Assembly: GCF_000158955.1 (NCBI RefSeq)
Contig: NZ_GG657757.1
Coordinates: 7,963,945 to 8,027,944, forward strand
Direction of reading: 5' to 3'
DNA: 64,000 nucleotides
From: Streptomyces viridochromogenes DSM 40736
GTDB taxonomy: Bacteria; Actinomycetota; Actinomycetes; Streptomycetales; Streptomycetaceae
Position numbers and translations under genes: made by a program. Of the stretch, positions 63,101 through 64,000 are shown piece after piece (position 1 is the first letter of the stretch; every line of letters begins with the position of its first letter). The notes beneath the pieces were generated by a model, which saw nothing but the letters and a program-made list of their open reading frames with translations, was not told the origin of the DNA and made no database searches.

Positions 63101-63345
63101 TCCCCGAGGGCACGCACCTGGTCGCCGGCGGTGTGCTGCCCGAACCGCCCGTTCCGATGCTCGGCCACGTCACGTCCAGTTACCGCAGCGCGGCCCTCGG
63201 CAGGACCTTCGCGCTCGCGCTGGTCAAGGGCGGCCGGGACCGCATCGGCGAGCGACTCTACGCACCCGTGGGCGACCGGCTGGTCCCGGTGACCGTCGCG
63301 AGTCCCGTCCTCTACGACCCCGAGGGAGCCCGCCGCGATGGCTGA
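60106..63345 (+). CDS. soxDA: Sarcosine oxidase delta-alpha fused reading frame
   Basis: A 1079-residue frame. Residues 1 to about 95 are the delta subunit (LLIPCPWCGPRDEAEFHYGG, with the zinc Cys pair, and WFNAVRDTSTNEIL). Residues about 98-140 are a Gly/Pro-rich linker encoded by a repeat element. From about 145 comes the alpha subunit (FTFDGTEYQGYKGDTLASALL, GRPRGIFSAGVEEPN, the NAD loop LLVVGAGPAGLAAASAA, then the GcvT-like half with YGVMCRPDGMVFDDG). These are normally two genes. No stop, ribosome-binding site or convincing start lies between them here, so one chain is predicted. The 3' end overlaps soxG. Confidence 0.88.
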   Translation: MLLIPCPWCGPRDEAEFHYGGQAHVPYPQDPSSLTDEEWARYLFFRDNPRGPFAERWSHTAGCRRWFNAVRDTSTNEILTVYRAGEQRPVAFQPSPAHPARPAFEDEAVQAEGGPGGTAPSGVEGAQPLHEGKGRGGGGESTQPFRHPTRGRIHRDEPLTFTFDGTEYQGYKGDTLASALLANGVIQTGTSIKLGRPRGIFSAGVEEPNAVVQIEEPFPEPMLPATTVELHDGLVATGLPGQGRLATTPDPARYDAVHTHCDLLVVGAGPAGLAAASAAVRSGARVILADDQPEPGGSLLGTGELLDWVDETAARLDAAPDIRVLRRTTVFGYYDDNHLLAVERRTHHLGAEAPDHLSRERVWRIRARRVVLATGAHERSLAFADNDRPGVMLAASARTHLHRHGVLPGRHAVVFTTNDSAYATALDLTAAGVAVEAVVDTRPEPGEWAERARQAGIEVLPGHAVIATEGAPRLTAVTVAPYGETTGRREFAADLLLVSGGWNPVAHLFSQAGGKLRYDEELGTFVPDASRQAVEVAGGASGVFDLARVLAQGAAAGARAIETEGYTAEAPPLPRVPAHPQTPPMRVFTVPGREGAPRFVDLQRDVTVDDLARATGAGMRSVEHTKRYTTAGTANDQGKTSGVLASGTVAELLGVDVSALGTTTFRPPYTPVSFAALAGRDRGALSDPVRTTALHAWHVAHGALFENVGQWKRPWYYPRDGEDMETAVLRECAAAREGVAFMDASTLGKIDVQGPDADVFLDLLYTNMMSTLKVGMIRYGVMCRPDGMVFDDGTVIRLARDRFTVTTTTGNAAAVLDWMEEWLQTEWPELRVHCTSVTEQWATVALVGPKSREVLGLLAPRLAVANDDFPFMAWRDTTVAGIDARVCRISFSGELAYEINVSPWEALTLWEALHEAGAPYGITPYGTETMHVLRAEKGYPIVGQDTDGTVTPQDLGMNWVVSKKKRDFIGKRSYARADTARPDRKHLVGLLPEDPGTFLPEGTHLVAGGVLPEPPVPMLGHVTSSYRSAALGRTFALALVKGGRDRIGERLYAPVGDRLVPVTVASPVLYDPEGARRDG
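60398..60522. repeat. Intergenic-type repeat inserted in frame between soxD and soxA
   Basis: The block begins AGCCCGTCCGGCGTTTGAG and ends GGCGGCGGGGGC. It contains two small hairpins (GGGGGCACAGCCCCC, GGGGCGCAGCCCC). This looks like a repeat that is widespread between Streptomyces genes. It is read through in frame here and joins the two subunits. Confidence 0.65.
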
Positions 63346-63943
63346 CACCGCCCTGACCGTCCCGCTCCGCAGCCCGCTGGCGCACGCCGCCGGCCGGCTG
63401 GCCGCCGTGACCCGCACCTCCGGGGGCGCGGTCCGGCTGGCGGAACTCCCCTTCCTGACCCAGGTGAACGTGCGCCTCGACCCCAAGGGCGCGGCGGCGG
63501 ACGCCGTGGGGCTGGCGCTGGGGCTCCCCCTGCCCGTCGAACCCGACACCGTCGTCCGCGCCGGGGAACAGACCGCGCTGTGGCTCGGCCCCGACGAGTG
63601 GCTCGTGGTGGGTCCGCCCGGCGGTCAGCGGGAACTGGAGAGCCGGATCCGCGACGCCGCGGGCGACGAGCCCGTGTCCGTCACCGACGTCTCTGCCCAG
63701 CGCACCACGCTCCTCGTGGCGGGCCCCCGGGCCCACGACCTGCTGGCCCACGGCTGCTCGCTGGATCTGCACCCGCGGGTCTTCGGCCCGGGCCGCTGCG
63801 CCCAGACGACCCTGGGCCGCACCCAGGTCGTCCTCGTCGCCCGTGACGACCCCGGGGCCGGTTTCTGGGTCCTGGTCCGTTCGTCGTTCGCCGGCTACCT
63901 GACGGACTGGCTGCTGGACGCGGCCGTGGAGTGGACGGGCTGA
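63338..63943 (+). CDS. soxG: Sarcosine oxidase gamma subunit
   Basis: A 201-residue protein with LPFLTQVNVRLDPKG, ALWLGPDEWLVVGP, VTDVSAQRTTLLVAGP and GFWVLVRSSFAGYLTDWLLDA, the normal landmarks of SoxG. It is needed to assemble the heterotetramer. It overlaps the end of the alpha frame by 8 bases and is the last gene before a terminator. Confidence 0.9.
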   Translation: MADTALTVPLRSPLAHAAGRLAAVTRTSGGAVRLAELPFLTQVNVRLDPKGAAADAVGLALGLPLPVEPDTVVRAGEQTALWLGPDEWLVVGPPGGQRELESRIRDAAGDEPVSVTDVSAQRTTLLVAGPRAHDLLAHGCSLDLHPRVFGPGRCAQTTLGRTQVVLVARDDPGAGFWVLVRSSFAGYLTDWLLDAAVEWTG

Positions 63944-63959
63944 CGCCGGCACCACGCGA

Positions 63960-64000
63960 GCGGCGGTCGGTGATCCGGTGTCCGGATCACCGACCGCCGC
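63960..64000 (+). terminator. Hairpin terminator after soxG (at window edge)
   Basis: A near-perfect 19-bp stem (GGCGGTCGGTGATCCGG with its complement) around a TGT loop begins 16 nt after the stop. The downstream tail is outside the window. Confidence 0.75.

Overview
The window is high-GC actinobacterial DNA, almost certainly from a Streptomyces. Third codon positions are nearly all G or C, and GTG and TTG starts are frequent. Stop and start codons often overlap (ATGA, GTGA, TGATG). A mycothiol-type formaldehyde dehydrogenase is present, and at least two stretches look like the GC-rich intergenic repeats common in Streptomyces genomes. I recognise no rRNA, tRNA, CRISPR array or complete insertion sequence.

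Region 1 (about 1-18,430, minus strand) is one long, tightly coupled exopolysaccharide operon read right to left. In transcription order it encodes an initiating sugar-phosphate transferase, an AlgD-type nucleotide-sugar dehydrogenase, a GT4 glycosyltransferase, two Wzz-like chain-length proteins with degenerate kinase domains, and a glutamine-dependent amidotransferase. These are followed by a two-domain oxidoreductase, a heparinase II/III-type lyase, a beta-helix lipoprotein, an O-antigen ligase/polymerase, a second GT4 enzyme and a C-methyltransferase that runs off the window. The set suggests a Wzy-type pathway for a uronic-acid-containing and perhaps amidated polymer. The leader carries a triplicated GC-rich repeat that recurs as the ribosome-binding region of the dehydrogenase gene.

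Region 2 (about 18.4-40.5 kb) is an accessory region scattered with gene remnants: a lipoyl acyltransferase, SDR and NRPS fragments at 18.8-20.1 kb, a LacI fragment at 27.7 kb, and RidA and WYL fragments at 38.1-38.6 kb. Between them lies a five-gene module (20.3-27.7 kb). Three of its proteins I do not recognise; the others are a HExxH zinc-protease-like protein and a two-domain peptidoglycan hydrolase without an obvious signal peptide. Next come a TetR/dehydrogenase pair with two palindromic operators, a secreted GH95 fucosidase with two inserted carbohydrate-binding domains, and a HEAT protein with a MerR-HEAT regulator behind a MerR-type promoter. A DUF4396 membrane protein under a CsoR-like operator, a lipoprotein, a VanX-type dipeptidase, a YihY membrane protein and a LysR/EamA pair complete the region.

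Region 3 (about 40.6-64.0 kb) is a nearly complete choline/glycine-betaine catabolic island. BetA and BetB oxidise choline to betaine. A ProU-type ABC transporter imports betaine. A three-component Rieske system probably demethylates betaine to dimethylglycine. Dimethylglycine dehydrogenase and heterotetrameric sarcosine oxidase complete the demethylation to glycine. GlyA and FolD handle glycine and the C1 units, and mycothiol-linked formaldehyde dehydrogenase plus a metallo-beta-lactamase-fold hydrolase deal with the released formaldehyde. An IclR regulator sits in the middle. A 17-bp dyad, GTTGC-N7-GCAAC, recurs at the promoters of the regulator and of the pathway genes, so the island looks like one regulon. 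The sarcosine oxidase delta and alpha subunits are joined in one reading frame through what looks like an in-frame intergenic repeat.
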